Assembly (NCBI GenBank): GCA_000437255.1
Contig: FR899081.1
Location: forward strand, 1,885-31,962
DNA from: Ruminococcus sp. CAG:403
GTDB taxonomy: Bacteria > Bacillota > Clostridia > Oscillospirales > Ruminococcaceae
Direction of reading: 5' to 3'
DNA length: 30,078 nucleotides
The notes beneath the pieces are model-generated. The model was given only the letters and a program-made list of their open reading frames with translations. It was not told the origin of the DNA and did no database searches. Positions 9,246 to 15,489 of the stretch are shown one piece after another. Both the position numbers and the translations under genes were made by a program. The stretch's first letter is position 1. Every line of letters begins with the position of its first letter.

Positions 9246-9517
9246 GTGCTTTCGTGTTGCCACCCAAATTCAGAATCTATTCCTTACGAAATCGATTCCC
9301 TCTTTCAGATACGCCGATTCAAACCGGTTATATCCTGCTCCGATAACGCAGAGCCTGCGGCGACAGCTACTAAGAACTTCCTGTTTGCTGTGCTTCTCAC
9401 AAATCCATTCACCAACAGCGTATGCTCCGGGATTCCACCATTCCCCGACTCTCTGTGCCACCGTTTTGCAGGCTACTTACTTTTGCTCATGGAATTTCAC
9501 TTGTCATTTGAATTGAT
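9201..9517 (-). promoter_or_regulatory. Tryptophan T-box riboswitch leader of the trp operon
   Basis: This explains most of the 460-nt gap between trpE and the next gene. The T-box sequence GGGTGGCAACACG lies at 9265-9253. Its UGGC can pair with a tRNA ending GCCA, as expected for tRNA-Trp with discriminator G. TTTCGT (about 9292-9287) can pair with ACGAAA (about 9255-9250) to form the antiterminator around it. Upstream is an AGAGAG/AUGGUGGAA segment (9452-9427) typical of the Stem I AG-bulge and distal loop. The sequence GAA-UGG-A (9410-9404) offers a Trp codon as specifier, as seen in specifier loops. The leader ends in a terminator (9245-9201). Uncharged tRNA-Trp should favour antitermination and switch the operon on. 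I did not compute the exact Stem I fold. Confidence 0.9.
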
Positions 9518-9523
9518 GTTTTC

Positions 9524-9552
9524 ATTATACGAAGCTTTTTTTCATCTGTCAA
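9524..9552 (-). promoter_or_regulatory. trp operon promoter
   Basis: TTGACA (9552-9547) and TATAAT (9529-9524) are separated by exactly 17 nt, a perfect sigma-A consensus. Strong constitutive initiation with control in the leader fits a T-box operon. Confidence 0.92.
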
Positions 9553-9600
9553 GTCATTTTGGAATTTATTTTTGAATTTTGTCGGTTTGCAACAAATTCA

Positions 9601-9619
9601 AATGCACTTTTTGTGCATT
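9601..9619. repeat. Short inverted repeat before the secreted-protein gene
   Basis: AATGCAC (9601-9607) and GTGCATT (9613-9619) form a 7-bp inverted repeat with a 5-nt T-rich loop. It sits 5 nt before the ribosome-binding site of the gene at 9640. It could be an operator or a short mRNA hairpin. I found no convincing promoter for the downstream gene. Confidence 0.5.
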
Positions 9620-9639
9620 CTTACAAAAAGGAGTTGCCT

Positions 9640-10533
9640 ATGTCATTTTGGAAATCATTTCTTGCCGTTGGTACAGGATTAAGCTGTGCAATGGGATTGA
9701 TGCACACACCATTTTCTACCGCCCAGCAGACTGTCATACCAGAGCAGCCGCTGGGCTGCCATCTAATCCTCCCACCTGCACTGCCGGTTCAACTGATTAC
9801 GGCAGATTGTGCACCTGCTCCGCAAGCCAAGAATGCCCTTTCTACAGCTCCTGCTGAATCTGGCACAATCCCCCATCATACCACCAGCTGTACGGTTGCA
9901 GCAACAACTACATATCCCACAACTTTCAGCACGCCAGCAACAACACAGACCACCTGCATCACCCAGGCAGATCTGCAAATAGCTGCGTCATCGGAATGCT
10001 CTTCCAATGCAGCAGCAGAATCATCAGTCGAAGATCCCATTCCTCCCACAGCGGAGGCGACCTGCTCTGCTCCACTGCTGACCCAGCAGACCAATCCGGA
10101 TGGTTTCGCTGTTTTGCAAACAATGGAAACTTGGTTTAAAACCTATATGGATTACCGCTGCATCACGGATTCTGCCTCCATCCAATATCAGCTGCAACAG
10201 CAAGCCTGGACGGACGAGCAAGGCTTGCGCCGCATAGCATCAGACTATTTAGTTGCCATGGGAACTGGCTGGCTGGAGAATGGCTGCGGCGAACGATTTT
10301 CCGTTACATTGGATACTGGCGCAACCTTTACGGTACAAGTAGGCGATGTGAAAGCAGACTGCCACACGGATCCAACGCATTGTTACCGACCCTGCGGAAG
10401 CGGTGCCAACGTTTTGGAATTCATTGTAGATACCTCTGCATTGGATACAGCCGTATGCAATGCTGGAACCATCTCGGCCTATCCGGCATTTTCTGGAAAC
10501 ATTGTAGCGCTGACTCCACTGGACTCTGAATAA
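9640..10533 (+). CDS. Secreted Cys-rich protein of unknown function
   Basis: The 297-residue product starts at the ATG at 9640, 6 nt after AAAAAGGAG. The longer open frame upstream has no ribosome-binding site. The N-terminus (MSFWKSFLAVGTGL...) looks like a signal peptide, so the protein is probably exported. Residues about 55-150 are rich in Ala, Thr, Ser and Pro and look disordered. The C-terminal part, about 155-297, looks folded, with a TLDTGATFTVQVGDVKADCHTD stretch and a GANVLEFIVDTSAL stretch, both beta-rich. From memory this end resembles a domain found in other Clostridia secreted or phage-related proteins, possibly a small beta-barrel, but I cannot name a family. There are 13 cysteines, unusual for a secreted Firmicute protein. 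Function unknown. Confidence 0.75.
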   Translation: MSFWKSFLAVGTGLSCAMGLMHTPFSTAQQTVIPEQPLGCHLILPPALPVQLITADCAPAPQAKNALSTAPAESGTIPHHTTSCTVAATTTYPTTFSTPATTQTTCITQADLQIAASSECSSNAAAESSVEDPIPPTAEATCSAPLLTQQTNPDGFAVLQTMETWFKTYMDYRCITDSASIQYQLQQQAWTDEQGLRRIASDYLVAMGTGWLENGCGERFSVTLDTGATFTVQVGDVKADCHTDPTHCYRPCGSGANVLEFIVDTSALDTAVCNAGTISAYPAFSGNIVALTPLDSE

Positions 10534-10550
10534 GAAAAAGGCATCAAAAC

Positions 10551-10585
10551 AAAAAAACTGCTCTCTCGTGTCATGGAGAGAACAG
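10551..10585 (-). terminator. Terminator of the small membrane-protein gene
   Basis: Read on the minus strand, a 10-bp stem (10585-10576 with 10567-10558, one G-U pair) has an 8-nt loop and is followed by seven T. It lies 16 nt after the stop of the gene at 10602. The hairpin could also slow transcription from the convergent gene, but that direction has no T-run. Confidence 0.8.
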
Positions 10586-10601
10586 ATTGCCTGAACTTGT
10601 A

Positions 10602-11183
10602 TCAATATTGTAAACGTTCCTGTGGTCTTGTTGGTTCATGTCCCGAAATGGGATTCCATTCAATTGCGCCGTAATCTTCTTCCAAAAATAACTGTTTCTT
10701 GCGAACAATGAAATTAACCGCTTCATAATAACGAACCTTTACTGTGTTTCCCTGATCGACGTATGCAATCAATTCTGTTCCGTTTCGTGTCAGTTCGTAT
10801 TCTTTTTGAAATTGCTTGTGCGGCACTTGCGTCATCCAAGGAACCATACAGATTGTAGCAACTACAATTGCAGCAATCAAAAGATTCAAAAATATTTTTA
10901 ATAGTTTATGTTGGCACAATTTTTTGCTCAGATGAAAAATTAAGCCAATTCCATAAACCAGTACAATCAAAACAAGCACTAGAAAGATTAAAAATGCAGT
11001 TGTGGACAACCAACTTCGAAATTCATACCCAAAATGATGAACCATTCCACGAATAAGACTTCCAATTAAAATATATGCAATCAGAACACTGCAAGATATT
11101 ACAAATTCCTTATGATGTCGTATCCATTTTTCACATGTATCACGCATGGATTCGTCTGCTCCCTCCCTTTCCTTGTTGATCAT
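10602..11183 (-). CDS. Small integral membrane protein, unknown function
   Basis: The 193-residue product has three likely membrane helices (about residues 27-48, 60-87 and 97-117). A hydrophilic C-terminal part of about 70 residues follows, rich in beta-type sequence (ELIAYVDQGNTVKVRYYEAVNFIV). I do not recognise a family. The first ATG (11183) has no ribosome-binding site. The ATG at 11147 follows a GGGAGGGAG sequence, 11 nt away, and would give 181 residues; either start is possible. It is transcribed alone, from the promoter at 11292-11320 to the terminator at 10551-10585. Confidence 0.7.
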   Translation of the reverse strand: MINKEREGADESMRDTCEKWIRHHKEFVISCSVLIAYILIGSLIRGMVHHFGYEFRSWLSTTAFLIFLVLVLIVLVYGIGLIFHLSKKLCQHKLLKIFLNLLIAAIVVATICMVPWMTQVPHKQFQKEYELTRNGTELIAYVDQGNTVKVRYYEAVNFIVRKKQLFLEEDYGAIEWNPISGHEPTRPQERLQY

Positions 11184-11278
11184 GATTTCAAATCTATGAC
11201 GGTTCTTTGACTTTCAAATTCTTATCAAATAGCCGTTTCAAAATCGTAAAATTTGTTTTTTAAAATTACAAAAACGGT

Positions 11279-11320
11279 ATGTACAAAGTACATTATAGCA
11301 TGTTATTTCAGAAATGTAAA
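11279..11320 (-). promoter_or_regulatory. Promoter with palindromic operator for the small membrane protein
   Basis: TTTACA (11320-11315) and TATAAT (11297-11292) are separated by 17 nt. A perfect palindrome, ATGTACAAAGTACAT (11279-11293), begins in the -10 box and covers the expected transcription start, a position suited to a repressor. No gene for a matching regulator is adjacent. The 5' leader is about 100 nt or more. Confidence 0.75.
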
Positions 11321-11386
11321 TAGAAAAACGTCATTTTTTTGAAAATAATTTTATTTTTTTGGTTTTTCGGTAGAAAAAAGGAGCAG

Positions 11387-11425
11387 ACAAAACAACAAGA
11401 TCCGGACCAAAATTGGTTCGGATCT
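11387..11425 (-). terminator. Terminator of the dockerin-protein gene
   Basis: A 13-bp stem (11425-11413 with 11410-11398, one G-T pair) has a very small loop and is followed on the minus strand by TGTTGTTTTG. It lies 24 nt after the stop codon at 11450. Confidence 0.75.
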
Positions 11426-11449
11426 CGCTGCTTAATAGAAAGAAAGATT

Positions 11450-13411
11450 TTATGATAGAATCTGTACTGGGAGATGCGGCATCATACCGAGCAAATATTC
11501 TCGCAATACCATGCTATCTGCAAATGTAATGTTCTCTAAATCCGTCAGGTACTCACATTTTGCATTAATTTGTGCAGCTGCATCCAGATCAACGGTTTTG
11601 CAAAGGTACTGATTGAGTTTGACCAGATCTGCCAAAGAAATGCTGTTGTCCAAATTGACATCCCCTGTCAAAACAGCTGGTGCTACTGTAACGGTAACCG
11701 CACAGCGGAACAAGCGACCTTCTGCCTGCGCATAGATAAAGGCAGTTCCTTCCGAGACAGCGGTTACAATTCCAGTTTCGTCTACTGCTGCAATACTGGA
11801 ATCTGAACTGCTCCAAGATACGGGTGCATCAATTCCCTGCAAGGTAACTGGGAAAGAAACATTTCTGGGTACTTCCATTTCCAGCGGTGTCATCGTAACA
11901 GATTGATCTGTTACAGTAATGTTGCATCGATAGGTCTTTCCCCGACAGGAAGCGGTAATTCGCGCTGTCCCAACGGACTTTGCCAAAATCTGAACACTGT
12001 TTTCACTGTCACCCGGCAAAATAGTAGCGACCGATTTCCGGTTCGAAGTCCATACAACATTTTTTCCATTTGCAGGAGAAAGTGTCAATTCCATGCACTC
12101 ACCAGGTGCCAAGGTACGCTCTGTTTCAGAAAGAGAGGGGGCTAAGGTAGTCGTTGTTGTCCACACAGTTGTAACTGGAGATGTTGTGGTAGATGCGTTC
12201 GGTTCAGAAGTTGTAGTTGTAGTAGTGGTAGTCAGTTCCGTTGTGGTCGTGGTGAACGTCGAAGAAGTAGCCGAAGTCGTTTCAGTAGAAGTGGTAGTTG
12301 TTTCCGGTTCCGTTGTAGTAGACTCTGTAATCGTGGTGGACTCCGTTGTTGTCGTTGGTTCTGTAGTAGTGGTAGTAGTTGTTGTTGTAGTTGTAGTTGT
12401 AGTCGTCGTTGTTGTTGTCGTGGTAGTAGTTGCTGTTGTAGTTTCCAAGCGATCACCGACTTCAATGGTAAAGCCGCTTAAATTGGATGGCTTTTCATTC
12501 GTATTCAATCGGCAGGCACTAGCATCCAAATTTACATAATAGATTCCGTTTGGTGTGTCGGCATCAATTACAACATCAAATGTTGTAAATGGAAATTCAT
12601 CTGATTCTCCTAAAAACGGTACCACTTTATCACTTGTGCTGTACCACAGTAAGATATCAGCACGATCCGGGATTTGCGAACCAGGTTCCAATGCCTGAAT
12701 TTTTTCCTGCTTTGCATAAAGAGAAACCGTGTTCTGATCCACTTGATAATCATCCTGTCGAACATAGGAATAGGTAAAAGAAGCGGTTCCATCTGCACTG
12801 TATGTCAGTGGACAATGATAAGCTTGTGTAGACTTCTTTCCAGCTTTCAAATCTGCTGCACTGGCATAATACGTAACAGAAAACTGAACGGTATCATTGC
12901 CTTCGTAATACAAATCCGCACCAAAAACAGGATCACAAGCATAGTTGCTGTTACTAGTCAATAAGCTCGGATTGGTGTAAACATATCCACTTCTCCGCTT
13001 TACCGCATTTGCCAGACAATACAGCGGATAATTGGAGGTAATGGTTCCTTCGCTAAATGTATAGGCGGTTGACTTCTGATAACTGTTGTAATTCATGATA
13101 TTCTGGAAGGAAATCCAATCTTCCTGATCCGTATACCATTTCATACAAGCAGTTTGCACAGCTGTATTTCGTGCATCCGATTCAATGTACACGCCAAGCG
13201 GCAATGTATAATCGCCTTGAGAAAGGGTCGAGCGGGAAATGTAAAAAGAAGGATCCCGACTTTCTGTAGACTGCAAAGAAAGCGAGAAAGGCACCTCCTC
13301 TTCCTCCGCAGATGCAAGCAGGCAGGAAGTGTTTCCTACAATCCCTGAACAGCATGCAAGCAGTACAGCCATGGTGCCGGCAGCAGCCCGCAAACCAAAT
13401 GACTTTTTCAT
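11450..13411 (-). CDS. Secreted dockerin protein with Thr-rich linker and two Big2-like domains
   Basis: The 653-residue product starts at the ATG at 13411, 6 nt after AGGGGGT. A GTG at 13438 with its own GGAGG is an alternative. The signal peptide is about residues 1-34 and ends near LASA. Residues about 40-320 form an extracellular module with Trp/Tyr-rich beta sequence, resembling the cohesin-like modules of ruminococcal dockerin proteins; this assignment is tentative. A Thr/Ser/Glu linker (about 323-430) follows, with 23 Thr in a row. Next come two Ig-like group 2 domains (about 430-580; VVWTSNRKSVATI and VSWSSSDSSIAAV). The C-terminus (583-653) is a type I dockerin. Its first calcium loop is intact (GDVNLDNSISLAD), but the second keeps only the last Asp. 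The protein is probably docked into a cellulosome. No catalytic domain is recognisable, so a binding or structural role is likely. Confidence 0.87.
   Translation of the reverse strand: MKKSFGLRAAAGTMAVLLACCSGIVGNTSCLLASAEEEEVPFSLSLQSTESRDPSFYISRSTLSQGDYTLPLGVYIESDARNTAVQTACMKWYTDQEDWISFQNIMNYNSYQKSTAYTFSEGTITSNYPLYCLANAVKRRSGYVYTNPSLLTSNSNYACDPVFGADLYYEGNDTVQFSVTYYASAADLKAGKKSTQAYHCPLTYSADGTASFTYSYVRQDDYQVDQNTVSLYAKQEKIQALEPGSQIPDRADILLWYSTSDKVVPFLGESDEFPFTTFDVVIDADTPNGIYYVNLDASACRLNTNEKPSNLSGFTIEVGDRLETTTATTTTTTTTTTTTTTTTTTTTTTTEPTTTTESTTITESTTTEPETTTTSTETTSATSSTFTTTTTELTTTTTTTTSEPNASTTTSPVTTVWTTTTTLAPSLSETERTLAPGECMELTLSPANGKNVVWTSNRKSVATILPGDSENSVQILAKSVGTARITASCRGKTYRCNITVTDQSVTMTPLEMEVPRNVSFPVTLQGIDAPVSWSSSDSSIAAVDETGIVTAVSEGTAFIYAQAEGRLFRCAVTVTVAPAVLTGDVNLDNSISLADLVKLNQYLCKTVDLDAAAQINAKCEYLTDLENITFADSMVLREYLLGMMPHLPVQILS
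12145..12445 (-). repeat. Low-complexity Thr-rich linker coding repeat
   Basis: About 100 codons are dominated by ACN. The densest part (12362-12430) encodes 23 consecutive Thr using all four Thr codons, with later TTTE/STTE units. On the opposite strand this makes a spurious Val-rich open frame. Such linkers separate modules of cell-surface and cellulosomal proteins and are often O-glycosylated. Confidence 0.9.
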
Positions 13412-13490
13412 AATATGACCCCCTATCAAATTCTGCACAATTCCTCCTGTGCAATCCGTCAACCGTGTCGTTCTGTTTGATTTCTTTTTT

Positions 13491-13519
13491 ATTATAGCAC
13501 CTCTATTCCATAATGTCAA
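13491..13519 (-). promoter_or_regulatory. Promoter of the dockerin-protein gene
   Basis: TTGACA (13519-13514) and TATAAT (13496-13491) are separated by 17 nt, a perfect sigma-A consensus. The leader of about 75 nt contains a small hairpin, TGTGCA/TGCACA (13453-13448 with 13439-13434), whose loop holds GGAGGA. Confidence 0.9.
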
Positions 13520-13625
13520 GTTCACTTTTGTAAACTATATTTGTACATCACAACAATTTGATGCGTAAATTGTGCAAAATAGCCAATTGCAAGCAGATTT
13601 TCTTCTATTCCATCAAAGGCATCCG

Positions 13626-14480
13626 CTAAATGGCAGCCCAATGATATCGAAAGCCAAAGCCATCATACCACAAAGAGAGCGCAATCAAATCCTGTGCATG
13701 GCTGCTGTCCACAAAGAAGAAGCCATTGGAAGCAGAAAGGCCATCGGTTCCCGTGAGATTATCCGCAAAACTGATTTGAAAAGCAGAAAAATGCTGCAAT
13801 AGTATCTGACAATGAAATACGGCATTGGTACCGGAAACATCCGGTGCCAGCACCTGCAGCAGCGGCGGACGTGGGGGATCGCTTTCGGAATCGGTAACAC
13901 AAAATCGATAAAGTCGATTATGTGCCGGTGTAAAGGAGTAAATGCCATTTGACAGCTCCGTATATTCCAGAACCTGGCTCACTGCGGTAGGCGAACCGCC
14001 AGCAGATCGAATGGCTTCCAGCATGCTGGTTTTTGCTTTTTCCAACTCCTGCATCATCGTGTCATATTTGGTTTGCAGTTCTTCCGGTGTGGGAATCGTC
14101 CCCTCCACAGCAGAAAGAGAGGGTTCCACACGAAGCGGAATCAAATTGGATTTTGCAATTTTACTGCCTGCCTGATCTCTGGCAACCCACTGACACCATA
14201 CTGTTCCGGAGCGCTGTAAAATCGCATTGGGGACGGTAACGCTTCCACTGGTACAGGTGATGGAAAACAAGGTTGCTGCCGCATGGGAAGCATCTGTGGC
14301 AGCACTCGATTCCGCTGTGGAAGCTGCATCCGGAATTTGAAACAGCAAGGCATAATTGACAGCACCGGGAACGGCTGGCTGCACAACGGTAATGGTTCGG
14401 GCGTTTTTTTCACCGACTTGTCCCAGAAGATCAGGGCTTGCTTCGGCGTGAAAGTGAATGGGATCAATTACAAGTGTCAT
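13626..14480 (-). CDS. Orphan phage baseplate upper protein (BppU-like)
   Basis: The 284-residue product starts at the ATG at 14480, 7 nt after GGAGG. Residues 1-118 resemble the N-terminal domain of phage baseplate upper proteins: an ITVVQPAVPGAVNYALLF strand pair and a GTVWCQWVARDQAGSKI stretch ending near PLRVEPS. Residues about 130-160 form a helical, coiled-coil-like linker (PEELQTKYDTMMQELEKAK). Residues about 165-284 are a beta-rich C-terminal domain, perhaps for binding. There is no signal peptide. In phages this protein links the baseplate to receptor-binding proteins, but no other tail, capsid or lysis gene is nearby. It is divergent from a self-cleaving repressor and shares its operator region, so it is probably under that repressor's control. 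The family call rests on pattern recognition. Confidence 0.65.
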   Translation of the reverse strand: MTLVIDPIHFHAEASPDLLGQVGEKNARTITVVQPAVPGAVNYALLFQIPDAASTAESSAATDASHAAATLFSITCTSGSVTVPNAILQRSGTVWCQWVARDQAGSKIAKSNLIPLRVEPSLSAVEGTIPTPEELQTKYDTMMQELEKAKTSMLEAIRSAGGSPTAVSQVLEYTELSNGIYSFTPAHNRLYRFCVTDSESDPPRPPLLQVLAPDVSGTNAVFHCQILLQHFSAFQISFADNLTGTDGLSASNGFFFVDSSHAQDLIALSLWYDGFGFRYHWAAI

Positions 14481-14575
14481 TCCAGTTCCTCCTACATATT
14501 AAATATCCGATTGAATGGACTTATAAAGAGCCGCATATTGTATAAGATCTAAATTGGGACGGAAAATCTTATTTT

Positions 14576-14672
14576 TTGCAATATGCAACTCCTATAGTTC
14601 TAGTGTAGCAGAAATTTTGGCCTCTGTCAATAGCAAAATGCAATTTTTTCATTTTCATATTGCATTTTGCAA
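14576..14672. promoter_or_regulatory. Three-operator control region, TTGCA-N3-TGCAA
   Basis: There are three 13-bp palindromes: TTGCA-ATA-TGCAA (14576-14588, perfect), TAGCA-AAA-TGCAA (14631-14643, one mismatch) and TTGCA-TTT-TGCAA (14660-14672, perfect). They lie between two divergent genes and touch both promoters. The arrangement resembles the operator sets of lambdoid repressors, and the adjacent S24 repressor is the obvious binder. Confidence 0.8.
14602..14630 (-). promoter_or_regulatory. Promoter of the BppU-like gene
   Basis: TTGACA (14630-14625) and TACACT (14607-14602) are separated by 17 nt. Operator copy 2 abuts the -35 box and operator copy 1 lies about 15 nt beyond the -10 box, so a bound repressor would bracket this promoter. 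Confidence 0.85.
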
Positions 14673-14688
14673 CAGCTTGTGTTATACT
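14660..14688 (+). promoter_or_regulatory. Promoter of the S24 repressor gene
   Basis: TTGCAT (14660-14665) and TATACT (14683-14688) are separated by 17 nt. The -35 box lies inside the third operator palindrome, which predicts negative autoregulation. Confidence 0.8.
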
Positions 14689-14726
14689 AAATCTTATCAA
14701 CCAATCAGCAGAAAGAAGGAATTTCC

Positions 14727-15395
14727 ATGGAAGCAACACAGCAAGAACAAATCGGACAGCGCATTCGAGCACGCCGAAAGGTCTGCGGCATGACACAAAC
14801 TGCATTGGGTGATGCAGTCGGATTGAACAAATCCACCATTCAGCGCTATGAATCCGGAAAAATCGACACCATTAAGCTTCCGGTTCTGGCTGCAATTGCC
14901 CAAACACTAAATGTATCTGCGGCATGGCTAACCGGACAAAGTCCGCATGCAGAACCGGAAGCAGCCCCTACTTTGAACTGGAACGATTTTGACAACCTGC
15001 GCCCAATCGGAACCAAACGCTTTCCCATACTCGGTGAAATCGCCTGCGGAGAACCTATTTTTGCACAGGAAGAACGAGAACTCTTTGTAACAGCAGAGGA
15101 CAGCATCCGTGCTGATTTCTGCTTGGTTGCACGAGGAGACAGCATGATCGGTGCGCGTATTTATGATGGGGACTATGTCTTCATCCGAGAGCAGCCCATG
15201 GTAGAAAATGGTGAAATCGCCGCTGTCATCATTGGAGAGGAAGCCACTTTAAAGCGGGTTTATTACGACCGTGCACACAACTGGCTCCAATTGGTGGCAG
15301 AAAATCCAGCCTATCCCCCATTGGTTTATCATGACGAACAGCTGGAAGAAATTCGAATTTTGGGAAAAGCTGTTGCATTTATGAGCAATCTGTAA
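14727..15395 (+). CDS. Self-cleaving XRE/S24 (LexA/CI-type) transcriptional repressor
   Basis: The 222-residue product has an N-terminal helix-turn-helix of XRE type (about residues 8-65, with MTQTALGDAVGLNKSTIQRYESG). A C-terminal S24 peptidase domain follows (about 98-215). The serine of the catalytic pair is Ser139 in ARGDSMIG and the lysine is Lys176 in EEATLKRVY. The likely self-cleavage bond is Cys107-Gly108 in GEIACGEP; UmuD is also cut at Cys-Gly. Such repressors are inactivated by RecA filaments after DNA damage. The start follows AGAAGGAA. The gene is divergent from the BppU-like gene, with shared operators between them. It could be a leftover phage repressor or a recruited host regulator. 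Confidence 0.92.
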   Translation: MEATQQEQIGQRIRARRKVCGMTQTALGDAVGLNKSTIQRYESGKIDTIKLPVLAAIAQTLNVSAAWLTGQSPHAEPEAAPTLNWNDFDNLRPIGTKRFPILGEIACGEPIFAQEERELFVTAEDSIRADFCLVARGDSMIGARIYDGDYVFIREQPMVENGEIAAVIIGEEATLKRVYYDRAHNWLQLVAENPAYPPLVYHDEQLEEIRILGKAVAFMSNL

Positions 15396-15404
15396 AAAAT
15401 CTGC

Positions 15405-15433
15405 TTGCTTATTTTTTCACAATATGCTATACT
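15405..15433 (+). promoter_or_regulatory. Promoter of the sugar kinase gene
   Basis: TTGCTT (15405-15410) and TATACT (15428-15433) are separated by 17 nt, starting 10 nt after the repressor stop codon. Confidence 0.75.
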
Positions 15434-15451
15434 AAAAGACAGAACCACAAC

Positions 15452-15489
15452 GAGCCTAACAGCTTGACAGACGAAGGAGCCTAACAACT
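15452..15489 (+). repeat. 13-nt direct repeat in the sugar kinase leader
   Basis: GAGCCTAACAGCT (15452-15464) and GAGCCTAACAACT (15477-15489) match at 12 of 13 positions with a 25-nt period. The second copy lies directly before the ATG and includes part of the AAGGAG ribosome-binding site. Confidence 0.7.

Noticed and set aside
9559..9639. N-terminal extension of the Cys-rich secreted protein
   Set aside because: It lacks a ribosome-binding site and would place 27 residues before a clear signal peptide. The ATG at 9640 follows AAAAAGGAG.
12093..12539. A Val-rich open frame on the plus strand
   Set aside because: It is the complement of the Thr-codon linker of the dockerin protein.
13340..13375. 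Lipoprotein signal (LLAC) in the dockerin protein
   Set aside because: The -2 position is Leu, the cysteine lies mid-helix, and a better type I site (LASA) follows. A cellulosomal protein is expected to be released.
13411..13525. Upstream extension of the dockerin protein by 38 codons
   Set aside because: The extension would start within the promoter region and would put charged sequence before the signal peptide. The ATG at 13411 has a proper ribosome-binding site.
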